DNA of 64,000 nucleotides from Microbacterium sp. CGR2 (GCF_003626735.1 NZ_RBHX01000001.1:248001-312000), one strand, 5' to 3'; shown: positions 9,507 through 21,409, counted from the stretch's first letter. Made by a program: numbers and translations. Notes: a model not told the origin generated them from the letters alone.

Positions 9507-9514
9507 GAGAAGTG

Positions 9515-10105
9515 TTACGCCTTCGCGTCTTCCGAAGCGAACGGGAAGCCGAGGTGGCGGAGCAGTGCCCGACCCTCGTCATCCGTCTTCGCGGTGGTGA
9601 CGACAGTGATGTCGAAACCACGAACCCGGTCGATCTTGTCCTGATCGATCTCGTGGAACACGCTCTGCTCCTGGAGACCGAAGGTGTAGTTGCCGTTGCC
9701 GTCGAACTGCTTGCCCGAGAGGCCGCGGAAGTCGCGGATACGGGGCAGAGCGAGCGAGACGAGACGATCGATGAACTCCCACGCGCGGTCACCACGGAGG
9801 GTGACGTGCGCGCCGATGGCCTGGCCCTCGCGCAGCTTGAACTGTGCGATGGACTTGCGGGCCTTCGTGACGATCGGCTTCTGGCCGGTGATCTTGGTGA
9901 GGTCGTCGACCGCACCATCGATCACCTTGCTGTCGCGAGCTGCCTCGCCGACACCGGTGTTCACGACGACCTTGACCAGTCCGGGGATCTGCATGACGTT
10001 CGAGTAACCGAACTCTTCCTGCATCGCCTTCTTGATCTCGGCGTTGTACTTCGCCTTCAGGCGGGGCTGGATCTTGCCAGCCACCGCGGCGTCGGTGGTT
10101 GCCAT
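9515..10105 (-). CDS. rplE: 50S ribosomal protein L5
   Basis: A 196-residue 5S rRNA-binding protein that contacts S13 and the P-site tRNA. Motifs visible are [39 protein letters not shown] and a final [26 protein letters not shown]. Normal length with a short N-terminal lead; the ATG overlaps the rplX stop by one base. Confidence 0.97.
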   Translation of the reverse strand: MATTDAAVAGKIQPRLKAKYNAEIKKAMQEEFGYSNVMQIPGLVKVVVNTGVGEAARDSKVIDGAVDDLTKITGQKPIVTKARKSIAQFKLREGQAIGAHVTLRGDRAWEFIDRLVSLALPRIRDFRGLSGKQFDGNGNYTFGLQEQSVFHEIDQDKIDRVRGFDITVVTTAKTDDEGRALLRHLGFPFASEDAKA

Positions 10106-10464
10106 CAGAGGTCCTTACCTGACTTCTTCGCGTAACGCACGCGGACGGTGCGCTTGACGCCGTCCTTGGTCTGCTCCTCGACCCGGTGTCCGACCTTGGT
10201 CGGGTTCTTGGTCGAGGGGTCGACGAGTGCGACGTTCGAGATGTGGATGGAGGCCTCGACGGTCTCGAGGCCACCGGTCTTGGTGCCACGCTGCGTCTGA
10301 CCGACGCGAGTGTGCTTGGTGACGTAGTTCACGCCCTCGACGATGACGCGGTTCTTGTCGGCCAGGATCTCGAGGACCTTGCCCTGCTTGCCGCGATCGC
10401 CGCCACGCTCCTGCGTCGCACCGGTGATGACCTGAACCAGGTCACCCTTCTTGATCTTCGCCAT
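10105..10464 (-). CDS. rplX: 50S ribosomal protein L24
   Basis: A 119-residue KOW-domain protein that initiates 50S assembly. It begins [22 protein letters not shown], with the KOW core [22 protein letters not shown], and ends with a basic tail. Three bases separate it from rplN. Confidence 0.97.
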   Translation of the reverse strand: MAKIKKGDLVQVITGATQERGGDRGKQGKVLEILADKNRVIVEGVNYVTKHTRVGQTQRGTKTGGLETVEASIHISNVALVDPSTKNPTKVGHRVEEQTKDGVKRTVRVRYAKKSGKDL

Positions 10465-10467
10465 GAC

Positions 10468-10836
10468 TTAAATAACCTCCGGCGCGAGCGAGACGATCTT
10501 CATGAACTTCTTGTCGCGAAGCTCACGACCGACCGGTCCGAAGATACGGGTGCCGCGGGGCTCCCCGTCGTTCTTCAGGATGACGGCGGCGTTCTCGTCG
10601 AACTTGATGTACGAACCGTCGGGACGGCGCGTCTCCTTCTTGGTGCGGACGATGACCGCCTTGACGACGTCGCCCTTCTTGACGTTGCCGCCCGGGATCG
10701 CGTCCTTGACGGTGGCCACGATGGTGTCACCGAGACCCGCGTAGCGGCGGCGCGAGCCACCGAGAACGCGGATGGTGAGCAGTTCCTTGGCGCCGGTGTT
10801 GTCGGCGACCTTGAGACGGGATTCCTGCTGGATCAC
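10468..10836 (-). CDS. rplN: 50S ribosomal protein L14
   Basis: A 122-residue L14, the most conserved protein of this block ([40 protein letters not shown]). It lies at the subunit interface. The start overlaps the rpsQ stop by four bases. Confidence 0.98.
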   Translation of the reverse strand: MIQQESRLKVADNTGAKELLTIRVLGGSRRRYAGLGDTIVATVKDAIPGGNVKKGDVVKAVIVRTKKETRRPDGSYIKFDENAAVILKNDGEPRGTRIFGPVGRELRDKKFMKIVSLAPEVI

Positions 10837-11150
10837 TTGGCCTTCTCCAGAATCTCCACCAGACGCCAGCGCTTCGTGGCGCTCAGCGGGCGGGTCTCGT
10901 TGATCAGGACCAGGTCGCCGATGCCGGCGGAGTTCGCCTCATCGTGCGCCTTGACCTTCGAGGTGCGGCGGATGACCTTGCCGTAAAGCGGGTGCTTCAC
11001 GCGGTCCTCGACCTCGACCACGACGGTCTTGTCCATCTTGTCGCTGACGACGTAGCCACGACGCGACTTGCGGTACCCACGGGCACCCGCATCGCGCACG
11101 TCATGTGCTGCGTGCTCAGCCTCGACGGCGGCTTCCTTCTTGGTGGCCAT
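10833..11150 (-). CDS. rpsQ: 30S ribosomal protein S17
   Basis: A 105-residue OB-fold 16S rRNA binder. The core is [32 protein letters not shown] and ends with [17 protein letters not shown] roughly 25-residue Ala/Glu-rich N-terminal lead makes it longer than the usual 80-90. The ATG at 11150 gives a TGATG overlap with the rpmC stop; a GTG at 11153 directly before it is an alternative start. Confidence 0.95.
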   Translation of the reverse strand: MATKKEAAVEAEHAAHDVRDAGARGYRKSRRGYVVSDKMDKTVVVEVEDRVKHPLYGKVIRRTSKVKAHDEANSAGIGDLVLINETRPLSATKRWRLVEILEKAK

Positions 11151-11467
11151 CACTCAGCCTCTTCCTTCACGGCGTCGTCAGCGGCATCCGCTTTCTTCGC
11201 CTTCGACTTGGTCGCCTTCTTCGCCGGAGCCTCGACCGGAGCGGGCGTCGCACGGATGCCCAGCTCGCGTTCGCGGATCACGGTGTAGAGACGCGCGATG
11301 TCGCGCTTCACAGCGCGGATGCGGCCGTGGCTCTCCAGCTGGCCGGTGGCCGACTGGAAACGGAGGTTGAAAAGCTCCTCCTTGGCCTTACGCAGCTCCT
11401 CGACGAGGCGCTGGTCTTCGAACGTGTCGAGCTCTGCCGGAGCGAGCTCCTTGGTGCCGATCGCCAT
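11150..11467 (-). CDS. rpmC: 50S ribosomal protein L29 with C-terminal extension
   Basis: L29 lies at the exit tunnel, where it helps dock signal recognition particle and trigger factor. The two-helix core (about 5-72, including [19 protein letters not shown]) is followed by a tail of about 30 residues rich in Ala, Lys and Glu ([20 protein letters not shown]), giving 105 residues instead of about 65. It overlaps rplP and rpsQ by one base each. Confidence 0.95.
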   Translation of the reverse strand: MAIGTKELAPAELDTFEDQRLVEELRKAKEELFNLRFQSATGQLESHGRIRAVKRDIARLYTVIRERELGIRATPAPVEAPAKKATKSKAKKADAADDAVKEEAE

Positions 11468-11886
11468 TACGCGTCGCCCTCCTCGCGCTTGATGATGCGT
11501 GCCTTGAGCGGCAGCTTGTGAATTGCTCGGGTCAGTGCCTCACGAGCGAGTTCCTCGCTCACACCGGCGACCTCGAAGAGGACGCGACCCGGCTTGACGT
11601 TGGCGACCCACCACTCGGGAGAACCCTTACCGGAACCCATGCGGGTTTCGGCAGGCTTCTTCGTGAGCGGACGGTCAGGGTAGATGTTGATCCACACCTT
11701 TCCGCCACGCTTGATGTGACGGGTCATCGCGATACGAGCGGACTCGATCTGACGGTTGGTCACGTAAGCAGGCGTGAGCGCCTGGATGCCGTAGTCGCCG
11801 AAGGAGACCTTCGTGCCACCGGTGGCCTGGCCATCACGCTTGGGGTGATGCTGCTTGCGGTACTTGACCTTGCGGGGAATAAGCAT
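11467..11886 (-). CDS. rplP: 50S ribosomal protein L16
   Basis: A 139-residue L16 that organises the A-site region. It begins [20 protein letters not shown] and contains [27 protein letters not shown]. Full length and coupled to rpsC and rpmC by one-base overlaps. Confidence 0.98.
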   Translation of the reverse strand: MLIPRKVKYRKQHHPKRDGQATGGTKVSFGDYGIQALTPAYVTNRQIESARIAMTRHIKRGGKVWINIYPDRPLTKKPAETRMGSGKGSPEWWVANVKPGRVLFEVAGVSEELAREALTRAIHKLPLKARIIKREEGDA

Positions 11887-12644
11887 CAGGCAGACGCTCC
11901 TTCTGCGACGGGGGCCTCGTTGCGAGGTCCGCGGCGACGGTCGCCACCGCGGTCGTCACGACCACGGGACTTCGGCGCGTTGGCCTGCTCGCGTGCGAGC
12001 TCCTTGTTGGTGAGATCGCCCTTGTAGATCCAGACCTTCACACCGATGCGGCCGAAGGTGGTCTTGGCCTCGTAGAAGCCGTAGTCGATGTTCGCGCGGA
12101 GCGTGTGCAGCGGCACACGACCTTCGCGGTAGAACTCCGACCGGCTCATCTCGGCGCCGCCGAGACGGCCGGCGACCTGGATGCGGATGCCCTTGGCACC
12201 AGCGCGCTGAGCGCCCTGCATGCCCTTGCGCATCGCACGACGGAACGCCACACGAGCAGAGAGCTGCTCGGCGACACCCTGTGCGACGAGCTGAGCGTCG
12301 GCCTCGGGGTTCTTGACCTCGAGGATGTTCAGCTGGATCTGCTTGCCCGAGAGCTTCTCGAGGTCGCCGCGGATGCGCTCGGCCTCGGCTCCACGACGAC
12401 CGATCACGATGCCCGGACGGGCGGTGTGGATGTCGACGCGGACGCGGTCACGGGTGCGCTCGATCTCGATGTTCGAGACACCGGCGCGGTCGAGCTGCGT
12501 CTTGAGCAGGTTGCGGATCTTGATGTCCTCGGCCACGTAGTCGGCGTACCGCTGACCCGGCTTCGTCGAGTCAGAGAACCAACGCGAGACGTGGTCCGTC
12601 GTGATGCCGAGGCGGAAGCCGTACGGGTTTACCTTCTGTCCCAT
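11886..12644 (-). CDS. rpsC: 30S ribosomal protein S3
   Basis: A 252-residue protein at the mRNA entry. It has the KH domain (about 40-110, with [26 protein letters not shown]) and the C-terminal S3 domain ([24 protein letters not shown]). The end is a charged Arg/Gly tail. Overlaps rplV and rplP by one base. Confidence 0.98.
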   Translation of the reverse strand: MGQKVNPYGFRLGITTDHVSRWFSDSTKPGQRYADYVAEDIKIRNLLKTQLDRAGVSNIEIERTRDRVRVDIHTARPGIVIGRRGAEAERIRGDLEKLSGKQIQLNILEVKNPEADAQLVAQGVAEQLSARVAFRRAMRKGMQGAQRAGAKGIRIQVAGRLGGAEMSRSEFYREGRVPLHTLRANIDYGFYEAKTTFGRIGVKVWIYKGDLTNKELAREQANAPKSRGRDDRGGDRRRGPRNEAPVAEGASA

Positions 12645-13042
12645 TACTTGCTCGCCTTCTTGTTGCTGTCGCCCGCAACGGCCGGAGCCGCCGGAGGCGT
12701 CGAGAGCACGACCGTGATGTGGCTCGTGCGCTTCTTGATCTGGAAAGCGCGACCCTGTGCACGGGGACGGAAACGCTTGAGCGTCGATCCCTCGTCCACG
12801 TACGCGTTAGCCACGTACAGGTCCTGCTCGTCGAGGTACTCGCCGTCACGATCCGCCTTGACCTGCGCGTTGGCCATGGCCGACGCGACAAGCTTGTAGA
12901 TCGGCTCACTGGCGCTCTGCTGTGCGAACTTCAAGATCGCCAGAGCCTCCTGGGCCTGCTTGCCCTTGATGAGCGCGACGACACGACGAGCCTTCTGAGG
13001 GGTCACGCGGATGTGTCGCACGCGTGCGATGGACTCCACCAT
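12644..13042 (-). CDS. rplV: 50S ribosomal protein L22
   Basis: A 132-residue L22 whose long hairpin lines the exit tunnel. Starting at the ATG at 13042 ([20 protein letters not shown]) gives the family length and a GGAGAGAGAA ribosome-binding site just upstream. A longer in-frame upstream start would add an unrelated leader that overlaps the rpsS end, so it is rejected. The conserved C-terminal [18 protein letters not shown] is present. Confidence 0.97.
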   Translation of the reverse strand: MVESIARVRHIRVTPQKARRVVALIKGKQAQEALAILKFAQQSASEPIYKLVASAMANAQVKADRDGEYLDEQDLYVANAYVDEGSTLKRFRPRAQGRAFQIKKRTSHITVVLSTPPAAPAVAGDSNKKASK

Positions 13043-13067
13043 TTCTCTCTCCTCTATCGCCACCGCG

Positions 13068-13349
13068 TCAGCGGCGGCGGCCCTTCTTGTCGTCCTTCTC
13101 ATGGCCGCGGAAGGTGCGGGTGGGCGCAAACTCGCCCAGTTTGTGACCGACCATGGTCTCGGACACGAACACAGGAATGTGCTTGCGTCCGTCGTGGACC
13201 GCGATCGTGTGACCCAGCATTGCCGGGATGATCATGGACCGACGGGACCAGGTCTTGATGACGTTCTTCGTGCCGGCTTCGTTCTGCACGACCACCTTGC
13301 GAAGCAGGTGCTCGTCGACGAAGGGGCCCTTCTTAAGACTGCGAGGCAT
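13068..13349 (-). CDS. rpsS: 30S ribosomal protein S19
   Basis: A 93-residue protein of the 30S head ([50 protein letters not shown]). Normal length; 12 bases after rplB. Confidence 0.98.
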   Translation of the reverse strand: MPRSLKKGPFVDEHLLRKVVVQNEAGTKNVIKTWSRRSMIIPAMLGHTIAVHDGRKHIPVFVSETMVGHKLGEFAPTRTFRGHEKDDKKGRRR

Positions 13350-13361
13350 CTTCTCTTACTC

Positions 13362-14201
13362 CTACTTACGCTTCTTGCCGGCGTTACGACGACGCACGAT
13401 GTACTTGTCGCTTTCCTTGTTGGCGTGACGGGTACGACCCTCAGCCTGGCCCCAAGGAGTGACGGGGTGACGACCACCGGACGTCTTACCCTCACCACCA
13501 CCGTGCGGGTGATCGACCGGGTTCATCGCGACACCACGGACAGTCGGGCGGACGCCCTTCCAGCGCATACGGCCGGCCTTGCCCCAGTTGATGTTCGACT
13601 GCTCGGCGTTGCCCACCTCGCCGATGGTCGCGCGGCAGCGCGCATCGACGTTGCGGATCTCGCCCGAGGGCAGACGCAGCTGGGCGTAAGGGCCGTCCTT
13701 GGCGACGAGACGGACGGATGCTCCGGCCGAACGCGCCATCTTCGCGCCGCCGCCGGGGCGGAGCTCGATCGCGTGGATGACGGTACCCGTCGGGATGTTC
13801 TTCAGCGGCAGGTTGTTGCCCGGCTTGATGTCCGCGCCGGCACCCGACTCGATGACGTCACCCTGCTTCAGCTTCGCCGGCGCGAGGATGTAGCGCTTCT
13901 CGCCGTCGAAGTAGTGCAGCAGCGCGATGCGTGCCGTGCGGTTGGGGTCGTACTCGATGTGAGCGACCCGTGCGTTGACGCCGTCCTTGTCGTTGCGACG
14001 GAAGTCGATGACACGGTACTGACGCTTGTGTCCGCCACCGATGTGACGGGTCGTGATGCGGCCCTGGTTGTTACGACCACCGGTCTTCGAGATCGGGCGC
14101 AGCAGCGACTTCTCCGGCGTCGATCGAGTGATCTCGGCGAAGTCAGCCACCGACGAGCCGCGACGGCCCGGGGTCGTGGGCTTGTACTTGCGAATAGCCA
14201 T
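13362..14201 (-). CDS. rplB: 50S ribosomal protein L2
   Basis: A 279-residue L2, required for subunit association and peptidyl transferase activity. It begins [18 protein letters not shown], has [20 protein letters not shown], and keeps the C-terminal block [25 protein letters not shown], whose His lies near the catalytic centre. Normal length, 20 bases after rplW. Confidence 0.98.
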   Translation of the reverse strand: MAIRKYKPTTPGRRGSSVADFAEITRSTPEKSLLRPISKTGGRNNQGRITTRHIGGGHKRQYRVIDFRRNDKDGVNARVAHIEYDPNRTARIALLHYFDGEKRYILAPAKLKQGDVIESGAGADIKPGNNLPLKNIPTGTVIHAIELRPGGGAKMARSAGASVRLVAKDGPYAQLRLPSGEIRNVDARCRATIGEVGNAEQSNINWGKAGRMRWKGVRPTVRGVAMNPVDHPHGGGEGKTSGGRHPVTPWGQAEGRTRHANKESDKYIVRRRNAGKKRK

Positions 14202-14221
14202 TATTGTCCTTATCCCCCGGA

Positions 14222-14545
14222 TCAGCCGATTGCCGTGAAGATGTCGATGGTGCCCGACTTCAGGGTGACGATGGCGCGCTTGGTGTCCTTGCGCTTGCCG
14301 GTGCCGAAGCGGGTGCGGCGAGCCTTGCCGACGCGGTTGAGGGTGTTGACCCCAGCGACCTTGACGCCGAAGATCTTCTCGATGGCGAGCTTGATCTCGG
14401 ACTTCGAAGCGCGCGGGTCCACGAGGAACGTGTACTTGCCCTCGTCGATCAGACCGTAGCTCTTCTCAGAGACGACCGGCTTCAGGATGATGTCGCGCGG
14501 GTCCTTGTTCAGAGCCGTCTGGAGAACAGATGCCTGCTCGCTCAT
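14222..14545 (-). CDS. rplW: 50S ribosomal protein L23
   Basis: A 107-residue exit-tunnel protein that docks trigger factor and the signal recognition particle. It contains [26 protein letters not shown] and the basic loop [21 protein letters not shown]. The start overlaps the rplD stop by four bases. Confidence 0.97.
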   Translation of the reverse strand: MSEQASVLQTALNKDPRDIILKPVVSEKSYGLIDEGKYTFLVDPRASKSEIKLAIEKIFGVKVAGVNTLNRVGKARRTRFGTGKRKDTKRAIVTLKSGTIDIFTAIG

Positions 14546-15225
14546 GCGGAGACCTCCTGGTTGTCAGCCTTGCTCACGATGCCTGCATTGACCTTCATCG
14601 AAATGAAGCCCTCGAGAGCGGCCTGGGTGAAGACGATGTCGTCGGAGACGAGCACGTCGTAGGCGTTGAGCTGGTCGAACGTCAGGATGTGGACGTTGCT
14701 GAGGTTGCGCATGCTCTTCAGCGCCAGCTCGTCATCGCGCACGATGACCACGAGGACGTTCTTCGACGTGGCGACCTGCGAGAGGAAGCTGACGGCGGCC
14801 TTGGTCGAAGGCGCACCGTCGGTGCCGAAGGAGTCGATCGCGTGCAGGCGGTCACCACGGAAGCGGTCGCTGAGCGCGCCCAGCAGGGCGGCGGCGATCA
14901 TCTTCTTGGGTGTGCGCTGCGAGTAGTCACGCGGCTTCGGGCCGTGGACGATGCCACCGCCGGTCATGTGCGGCGCGCGGATCGAGCCCTGACGGGCGTT
15001 ACCCGTGCCCTTCTGCTTGAAGGGCTTGCGGCCGGCACCGGAGACCTCACCACGACGCTTGGTCGAGTGAGTACCCTGGCGAGCGGCAGCGAGCTGCGCG
15101 ACCACGACCTGGTGGATGAGCGGAATGTTCGTCTTGACGTCGAACAGAGCGGCGGGAAGCTCGATGGAGCCTGCCTTGGTGCCGTCTGCCTTGAGGACGT
15201 CGAGCGCGAGAGTGGAGTCAGCCAT
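14542..15225 (-). CDS. rplD: 50S ribosomal protein L4
   Basis: A 227-residue L4 whose extended loop reaches into the exit tunnel ([43 protein letters not shown]). The globular part ends with [24 protein letters not shown]. It lies two bases after rplC. No autoregulatory role can be read from the sequence. Confidence 0.97.
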   Translation of the reverse strand: MADSTLALDVLKADGTKAGSIELPAALFDVKTNIPLIHQVVVAQLAAARQGTHSTKRRGEVSGAGRKPFKQKGTGNARQGSIRAPHMTGGGIVHGPKPRDYSQRTPKKMIAAALLGALSDRFRGDRLHAIDSFGTDGAPSTKAAVSFLSQVATSKNVLVVIVRDDELALKSMRNLSNVHILTFDQLNAYDVLVSDDIVFTQAALEGFISMKVNAGIVSKADNQEVSA

Positions 15226-15227
15226 GA

Positions 15228-15887
15228 TCAGGCACCCTTCACTGCGTTGCGGACGTAGACGATGCGGCCACGAGCACCGGGGACGGCGCCCTTGACGAGC
15301 AGCAGACCCTTCTCGATGTCGACGGCGTGCACCGTGAGGTTGAGGACGGTCACGCGCTCGCCACCCATACGGCCGGCCATGCGCATGCCCTTGAAGACGC
15401 GGCTCGGGGTCGACGATGCGCCGATCGAGCCGGGCTTGCGGTGGTTGCGGTGCGAACCGTGGGATGCCGAGACGCCCTTGAAGTTGTGGCGCTTCATGAC
15501 ACCCGCGGTGCCCTTGCCCTTGCTCGTGCCGACGACGTCGACGAGCTGGCCGGCTTCGAAGGTGCCATCCACCGTGAGTTCCTGACCGAGCGTGTACTCG
15601 GCAGCATCCGCGGTGCGGATCTCGGTGACGTGGCGGCGCGGCGTGACGCCGGCTGCTTCGAAGTGAGCCGTGAGGGGCTGGTTCACCTTGCGCGGGTCGA
15701 TCTGGCCGTACGCGATCTGCACGGCGTTGTAGCCGTCCTTCTCGGGGGTGCGGACCTGGGTGACCACGTTCGGTGCCAGTTCGATGACGGTGACGGGAAC
15801 GAGCTTGCCGCTCTCGTTCCAGACCTGGGTCATGCCGAGCTTCGTGCCCAGCATTCCCTTGGAAACCTTGGAGTTGATGTCAGCCAT
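15228..15887 (-). CDS. rplC: 50S ribosomal protein L3
   Basis: A 219-residue L3 near the peptidyl transferase centre. The ATG at 15887 begins [23 protein letters not shown] and gives the family length. The conserved [34 protein letters not shown] loop is present. An upstream in-frame extension overlaps rpsJ and is rejected. Confidence 0.97.
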   Translation of the reverse strand: MADINSKVSKGMLGTKLGMTQVWNESGKLVPVTVIELAPNVVTQVRTPEKDGYNAVQIAYGQIDPRKVNQPLTAHFEAAGVTPRRHVTEIRTADAAEYTLGQELTVDGTFEAGQLVDVVGTSKGKGTAGVMKRHNFKGVSASHGSHRNHRKPGSIGASSTPSRVFKGMRMAGRMGGERVTVLNLTVHAVDIEKGLLLVKGAVPGARGRIVYVRNAVKGA

Positions 15888-15895
15888 GTCGAACC

Positions 15896-16204
15896 TCAGA
15901 GCTTGATCTCGATGTTGACGTCGGCCGGGAGGTCGAGACGCATCAGCGAGTCGACAGCCTTCGGCGTCGGGTCGACGATGTCGATCAGACGCTTGTGGGT
16001 GCGCATCTCGAAGTGCTCGCGGCTGTCCTTGTACTTGTGCGGCGACCGGATGACGCACACGACGTTCTTCTCGGTCGGAAGGGGCACGGGTCCGACGACG
16101 GTCGCACCCGCACGGGTCACGGTGTCGACGATCTTGCGTGCGGACGTGTCGATGACCTCATGGTCATACGACTTCAGGCGAATGCGGATCTTCTGTCCCG
16201 CCAT
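15896..16204 (-). CDS. rpsJ: 30S ribosomal protein S10
   Basis: A 102-residue S10 ([65 protein letters not shown]), the exact family length. It is the first gene of the S10 operon and is also the transcription elongation factor NusE. The open frame continues upstream through the leader but without recognisable homology, so the ATG at 16204 is chosen. Confidence 0.98.
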   Translation of the reverse strand: MAGQKIRIRLKSYDHEVIDTSARKIVDTVTRAGATVVGPVPLPTEKNVVCVIRSPHKYKDSREHFEMRTHKRLIDIVDPTPKAVDSLMRLDLPADVNIEIKL

Positions 16205-16536
16205 TGTCTGCTCTCTCTCTTTAAGCGTCTTACCGTCCTGGGCCGGGTGACCCTGGGGCATTGGACGCACGTCGGCGCTGTTCGCGCCTCGGCACGAGAA
16301 CGGCTCTTGCGAGTCGATCTGCTGCACCACTGTTCTTGTGTCAGCCGCGCACCTCGCGGCGCGCGGATTCCGACCTTCGCCGCGCACGGCGAACCTCCTC
16401 GGAAGAAGGTGTCCGGGGATTTGCTCTGCTACCCGCGGCCTAGAACCCTGCACCGTCCCGAAGGAGGCGCCGTCTATGCACTGCCCTGGCAGTGATCCAT
16501 CACGCGCACAGCGCAGACGGAATATCGAACCTGTCT

Positions 16537-16566
16537 ATTCTGCCACGGCTGATTTCACTTCTGCAA
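16537..16566 (-). promoter_or_regulatory. Candidate S10-operon promoter
   Basis: On the minus strand TTGCAG (16566-16561) and CAGAAT (16542-16537) are spaced by 18 bases. If used, transcription starts near 16530, leaving an unusually long leader of about 325 bases before rpsJ. The leader contains a small perfect stem, CACTGCC (16479-16485) with GGCAGTG (16488-16494). Confidence 0.4.
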
Positions 16567-16979
16567 ACCCGGGCGTGTCGCGCCACGGCCGAAGCCTCTG
16601 AAAGCGCGTCCTGACAGGTCAGATCGCCCGGGAGAACGGGGTGAGGCATCCCCATGCCTCACCCCGCCCGGGGAAGGCGTCCAGTGCGAGGGGGCACACT
16701 GAACGCGAGGATGCCGACGTGAAGGGACGCCGCCATCCTCGACCGTGGGCGCGGCGGAAGACCCGCCGCGCAGGCAGGGTGACGCTCAGGCGCACAGAGT
16801 GCGCGCGTCGCACGATGATCCCCAAGATCGCTTATCCCCAGTTTGTACGCGGAAGCCGCGTGTTTCGGGCGCCGAACCCCTTCGGCATACCCCGACCGCA
16901 AGATCCCCAGGCGGTCTCGATCATCCTACGTGGTCCGGTTCGTCTCGCGCGACTCCGGCACGAAGATTCCGCCACTCAC
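16567..16979. other. Non-coding stretch with one strong hairpin
   Basis: No reading frame here shows a recognisable protein or a good start. The only structure found is a perfect 13-bp stem (16637-16649 with 16654-16666, CGGGGTGAGGCAT) with a CCCC loop. It could insulate the S10 promoter from the antitoxin-like gene upstream. Confidence 0.5.
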
Positions 16980-17020
16980 ACGAAAGCGGCGGTCCGCCGA
17001 CTGGGGACCGCCGCTTTCGT
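16980..17020 (-). terminator. Hairpin after the antitoxin-like gene
   Basis: A 16-bp perfect stem (16980-16995 with 17005-17020; CGAAAGCGGCGGTCC) with a 9-base loop. It begins 11 bases after the stop at 17031. A terminator by position; there is no U-tract. Confidence 0.7.
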
Positions 17021-17030
17021 TCGCGTCGGG

Positions 17031-17243
17031 TTACTGGTTGCCGACCGACTTGTCCGCGGCGTCGCGGATCTCATCGATCTTCTCCGCCGCGCCCGGGGCG
17101 AGCTTCTTGGCGAAGTCGGCGACGCCATCGAGGACCTTGTCGCTGATGTCCTCCGCCTGCTCGCTCTTGACGGCCTCGGCGATCTTGTCCTTGTTCTGCT
17201 CGTAGACGTCCTTGCCCTTGTTGACAGCGTCGTCGATACCCAT
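17031..17243 (-). CDS. Small acidic antitoxin-like protein (MT0933/Rv0909-like)
   Basis: A 70-residue highly charged helical protein starting MGIDDAVNKGKDVYEQNKDK. The pattern MGI-D-A-KGK-...-NKDKI and the A-G-D ending resemble the MT0933-type antitoxin family of actinobacteria, which also looks superficially like CsbD stress proteins. A GAGGGGAT ribosome-binding site precedes the ATG at 17243. No toxin gene is adjacent on either side: its neighbours are the S10 operon and tuf. The antitoxin assignment is therefore by similarity only, and a general stress role is equally possible. Confidence 0.6.
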   Translation of the reverse strand: MGIDDAVNKGKDVYEQNKDKIAEAVKSEQAEDISDKVLDGVADFAKKLAPGAAEKIDEIRDAADKSVGNQ

Positions 17244-17334
17244 GCTGATCCCCTCTGAGGTGTGGTGCCGACGGAAGAGCGTCGGCCACAATCATTGTGC
17301 ACGGGCGGTCTGGGAAAACGGAACCCGGCAACGA

Positions 17335-17368
17335 CAAAGGGGCCGGACCCGAAGGTCCGACCCCTTTG
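17335..17368 (-). terminator. tuf terminator
   Basis: A 15-bp stem (17335-17349 with 17354-17368; CAAAGGGG...GGACC) with a CGAA loop lies 15 bases after the tuf stop. The single mismatch read on the plus strand is a G-U wobble in the minus-strand RNA, which supports this orientation. Confidence 0.75.
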
Positions 17369-17383
17369 CGAGGAAGCAGATGC

Positions 17384-18574
<1,191 letters not shown>

Positions 18575-18684
18575 TGGGTCCTCCTCAGGACGTCGTGTAG
18601 AGGTGACCGGGCACTGGTTTGCGACCGGTTCTCTACGGGTGTGAATCTCAGTTTAGTAGAGAGGGAATGTGAAGTTGTAGGGGA

Positions 18685-18716
18685 CCTGGGAGCCGGACCG
18701 GAGCCCGACTCCCAGG
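18685..18716 (-). terminator. Hairpin between fusA and tuf
   Basis: CCTGGGAG (18685-18692) pairs with CTCCCAGG (18709-18716), and the 16-base loop can form an inner CCGG pairing. It starts 7 bases beyond the fusA stop. It probably reduces read-through from fusA into tuf. Confidence 0.6.
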
Positions 18717-18722
18717 AAGTGA

Positions 18723-20840
18723 TTACTCGCCGCCCTGGTGCTTCTGGACGATCTCGTCCGCCACGGCCCGGGGAACCTCAGCGTAGCTGTTGAACTCCAT
18801 CGAGTAGACGGCGCGACCCGAGGTCTTCGAGCGCAGGTCGCCGATGTAGCCGAACATCTCGGACAGCGGCACGTGTGCACGGACGACCTTGACGCCTGCG
18901 GCGTCTTCCATCGACTGGATCTGACCACGACGGGAGTTCAGGTCGCCGATGACGTCGCCCATGTACTCCTCAGGCGTACGGACCTCGACGGCCATCAGCG
19001 GCTCGAGCAGCGCCGGGCTGGCACGACGGAGAGCCTCCTTGAAGCCCATGGAACCGGCGATCTTGAACGCCATCTCCGAGGAGTCGACGTCGTGCGCCGC
19101 ACCATCGACGATGGTCGCCTTGACGCCGACGATCGGGTAGCCCGCGAGGACACCGACGTTCATCGCGTCCTGGAAACCGGCGTCGATCGAGCCGATGTAC
19201 TCACGGGGGATGCGACCACCCGTGACAGCGTTCACGAACTCGTACGTCTTTTCGTCGTCGAGGTCGAGCGGCTCGATGTTGAACTGGATCTTGGCGAACT
19301 GACCCGATCCACCCGTCTGCTTCTTGTGGGTGTAGTCGTGCTTCTCGACGGCCTTGCGAATGGTCTCGCGGTAGGCCACCTGGGGCTTGCCGACGTTCGC
19401 CTCGACGTTGAACTCGCGCTTCATGCGATCGACGAGGATGTCGAGGTGCAGCTCGCCCATGCCCTTGATGGTCGTCTGACCGGTCTCGGGGTTGAGTTCC
19501 GTGCGGAAGGTCGGGTCCTCTTCAGCGAGCTTCTGGATGGCGACACCCAGCTTCTCCTGGTCGGCCTTGGTCTTCGGCTCGATGGCGACCTCGATGACGG
19601 GCTCCGGGAAGGTCATCGACTCGAGAACGACGGGCGACGCCGGGTCGGTCAGGGTGTCACCGGTGGTGGTGTCCTTCAGGCCGATGACAGCGTAGATGTT
19701 TCCGGCGGTCACCGAGGGAACCGGGATCTCCTTGTTGGCGTGCATCTGGAAGATCTTCCCGATGCGCTCCTTCTTGCCCTTGGTCGAGTTGATGACCGCG
19801 GAGCCGGAGTCGAGCTGACCGGAGTACACACGCACGTAGGTCAGACGACCGAAGAACGGGTGCACCGCGACCTTGAACGCGAGGGCCGCGAACGGGTCCT
19901 TCGCGTCGGGGTGACGCTCGATGATCGTGTCGTAGTCCTTGGGGTCGTGCGCTTCGATCGAACCGACGTCGAGCGGGTTCGGCAGGTAGTCGACGACCGC
20001 GTCGAGCATCGGCTGGACGCCGCGGTTCTTGAACGCGGATCCGCAGAGCACCGGGTAGATCTCGGAGGCGACCGTCAGCTTGCGGATCGCGCCCTTGATC
20101 TCGGCGACGGTGAGCTCTTCGCCACCGAAGAACTTCTCGAGCAGCGCGTCGTCGGTCTCGGCGACGGTCTCGAGGAGCTGCTGACGGTACTCGTCTGCCT
20201 TGTCCTTGAGGTCGGCCGGGATCTCCTGGATCTCGTAGGAGGCTCCCATGGTGACGTCACCCTTGGAGTCACCCGCCCAGACCAGTGCGCGCATCTCGAC
20301 GAGGTCGATGACGCCGATGAAGTCGTTCTCCGAGCCGATGGGCAGCTGGATGACCAGCGGCTTCGCACCGAGGCGGTTGATGATCGTGTCGACGGTGAAG
20401 TAGAAGTCCGCGCCGAGCTTGTCCATCTTGTTGACGAAGCAGATACGGGGAACGTTGTACTTGTCGGCCTGACGCCACACGGTCTCGGACTGGGGCTCGA
20501 CGCCCTCCTTGCCGTCGAACACGGCGACAGCGCCGTCGAGGACACGGAGCGAACGCTCCACCTCGACGGTGAAGTCCACGTGACCGGGGGTGTCGATGAT
20601 GTTGATCTGGTTCTTGTTCCAGTAGCAGGTCACGGCGGCAGACGTGATCGTGATGCCGCGCTCCTTCTCCTGTTCCATCCAGTCGGTGGTCGAGGCGCCA
20701 TCGTGCGTCTCGCCGAGCTTGTGGTTGACGCCCGTGTAGAACAGGATGCGCTCGGTCGTCGTGGTCTTGCCGGCATCGATGTGGGCCATGATGCCGATGT
20801 TGCGGACCTTGCTCAGGTCGGTGAGCACGTCTTGTGCCAC
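18723..20840 (-). CDS. fusA: Elongation factor G
   Basis: The 705-residue translocase GTPase. It starts at a GTG (20840), [31 protein letters not shown], with the P-loop AHIDAGKTT at about 18-26, then DTPGHVDF and [10 protein letters not shown]. Domains II to V are complete and the protein ends [11 protein letters not shown]. Normal length. It is the third gene of the str operon, after rpsL-rpsG. Confidence 0.98.
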   Translation of the reverse strand: MAQDVLTDLSKVRNIGIMAHIDAGKTTTTERILFYTGVNHKLGETHDGASTTDWMEQEKERGITITSAAVTCYWNKNQINIIDTPGHVDFTVEVERSLRVLDGAVAVFDGKEGVEPQSETVWRQADKYNVPRICFVNKMDKLGADFYFTVDTIINRLGAKPLVIQLPIGSENDFIGVIDLVEMRALVWAGDSKGDVTMGASYEIQEIPADLKDKADEYRQQLLETVAETDDALLEKFFGGEELTVAEIKGAIRKLTVASEIYPVLCGSAFKNRGVQPMLDAVVDYLPNPLDVGSIEAHDPKDYDTIIERHPDAKDPFAALAFKVAVHPFFGRLTYVRVYSGQLDSGSAVINSTKGKKERIGKIFQMHANKEIPVPSVTAGNIYAVIGLKDTTTGDTLTDPASPVVLESMTFPEPVIEVAIEPKTKADQEKLGVAIQKLAEEDPTFRTELNPETGQTTIKGMGELHLDILVDRMKREFNVEANVGKPQVAYRETIRKAVEKHDYTHKKQTGGSGQFAKIQFNIEPLDLDDEKTYEFVNAVTGGRIPREYIGSIDAGFQDAMNVGVLAGYPIVGVKATIVDGAAHDVDSSEMAFKIAGSMGFKEALRRASPALLEPLMAVEVRTPEEYMGDVIGDLNSRRGQIQSMEDAAGVKVVRAHVPLSEMFGYIGDLRSKTSGRAVYSMEFNSYAEVPRAVADEIVQKHQGGE

Positions 20841-20891
20841 AGGAGTGTCCTTATCTTTTCGTGCAGTGGTGCTGCGCGGAGGGGGGTGACA

Positions 20892-20919
20892 GGCTCAGGA
20901 ACCGGATGGCTCCTGAGCC
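20892..20919 (-). terminator. Hairpin between rpsG and fusA
   Basis: GGCTCAGGA (20892-20900) pairs with TCCTGAGCC (20911-20919) around a 10-base loop, 12 bases beyond the rpsG stop. It is likely an attenuator rather than a complete terminator, because fusA normally depends on the rpsL promoter. Confidence 0.55.
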
Positions 20920-20930
20920 CGTCGAAGGTT

Positions 20931-21404
20931 TTACCAGCGGTAGTGAGCGAACGCGCGGTTCGACTCGGCCATCTTGTGAGTGTCTTCACGGCGCTTGACC
21001 GCGGCACCCAGGCCGTTCGACGCGTCCAGGATCTCGTTCTGGAGACGCTCGGTCATCGTCTTCTCACGACGACCCTTGGCGTAGCTCACGAGCCAGCGCA
21101 GCGCGAGGGTGTTCGCGCGGTGCGGCTTGACTTCGATCGGAACCTGGTAGGTCGAGCCACCGACGCGGCGGCTGCGGACCTCGAGGGTGGGGCGCACGTT
21201 GTCGAGCGCCTTCTTGAGGGTGGCGACAGCATCCTGGCCGCCGTTCTTCGCCTCGACGCCGCGGAGGGCGCCGTAGACGATCGACTCGGCCAGCGACTTC
21301 TTGCCGTCGACGAGGATCTTGTTCACCAGCGAGGTGACGATCGGAGCGCCGTATACCGGGTCGTTGACGACGGGGCGCTTAGGGGCGGGACCCTTACGAG
21401 GCAT
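20931..21404 (-). CDS. rpsG: 30S ribosomal protein S7
   Basis: A 157-residue S7 that nucleates assembly of the 30S head. It begins [19 protein letters not shown] and ends [42 protein letters not shown]. Full length and five bases after rpsL. Confidence 0.98.
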   Translation of the reverse strand: MPRKGPAPKRPVVNDPVYGAPIVTSLVNKILVDGKKSLAESIVYGALRGVEAKNGGQDAVATLKKALDNVRPTLEVRSRRVGGSTYQVPIEVKPHRANTLALRWLVSYAKGRREKTMTERLQNEILDASNGLGAAVKRREDTHKMAESNRAFAHYRW

Positions 21405-21409
21405 CTAAC

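Noticed and set aside
12644..13129. Longer L22 starting upstream
   Set aside because: The extra 29 residues overlap the rpsS end and lack similarity; the ATG at 13042 has an ideal ribosome-binding site.
16659..16901. 80-codon minus-strand frame upstream of the S10 operon
   Set aside because: No ribosome-binding site, no recognisable protein, and it runs through the 13-bp hairpin.
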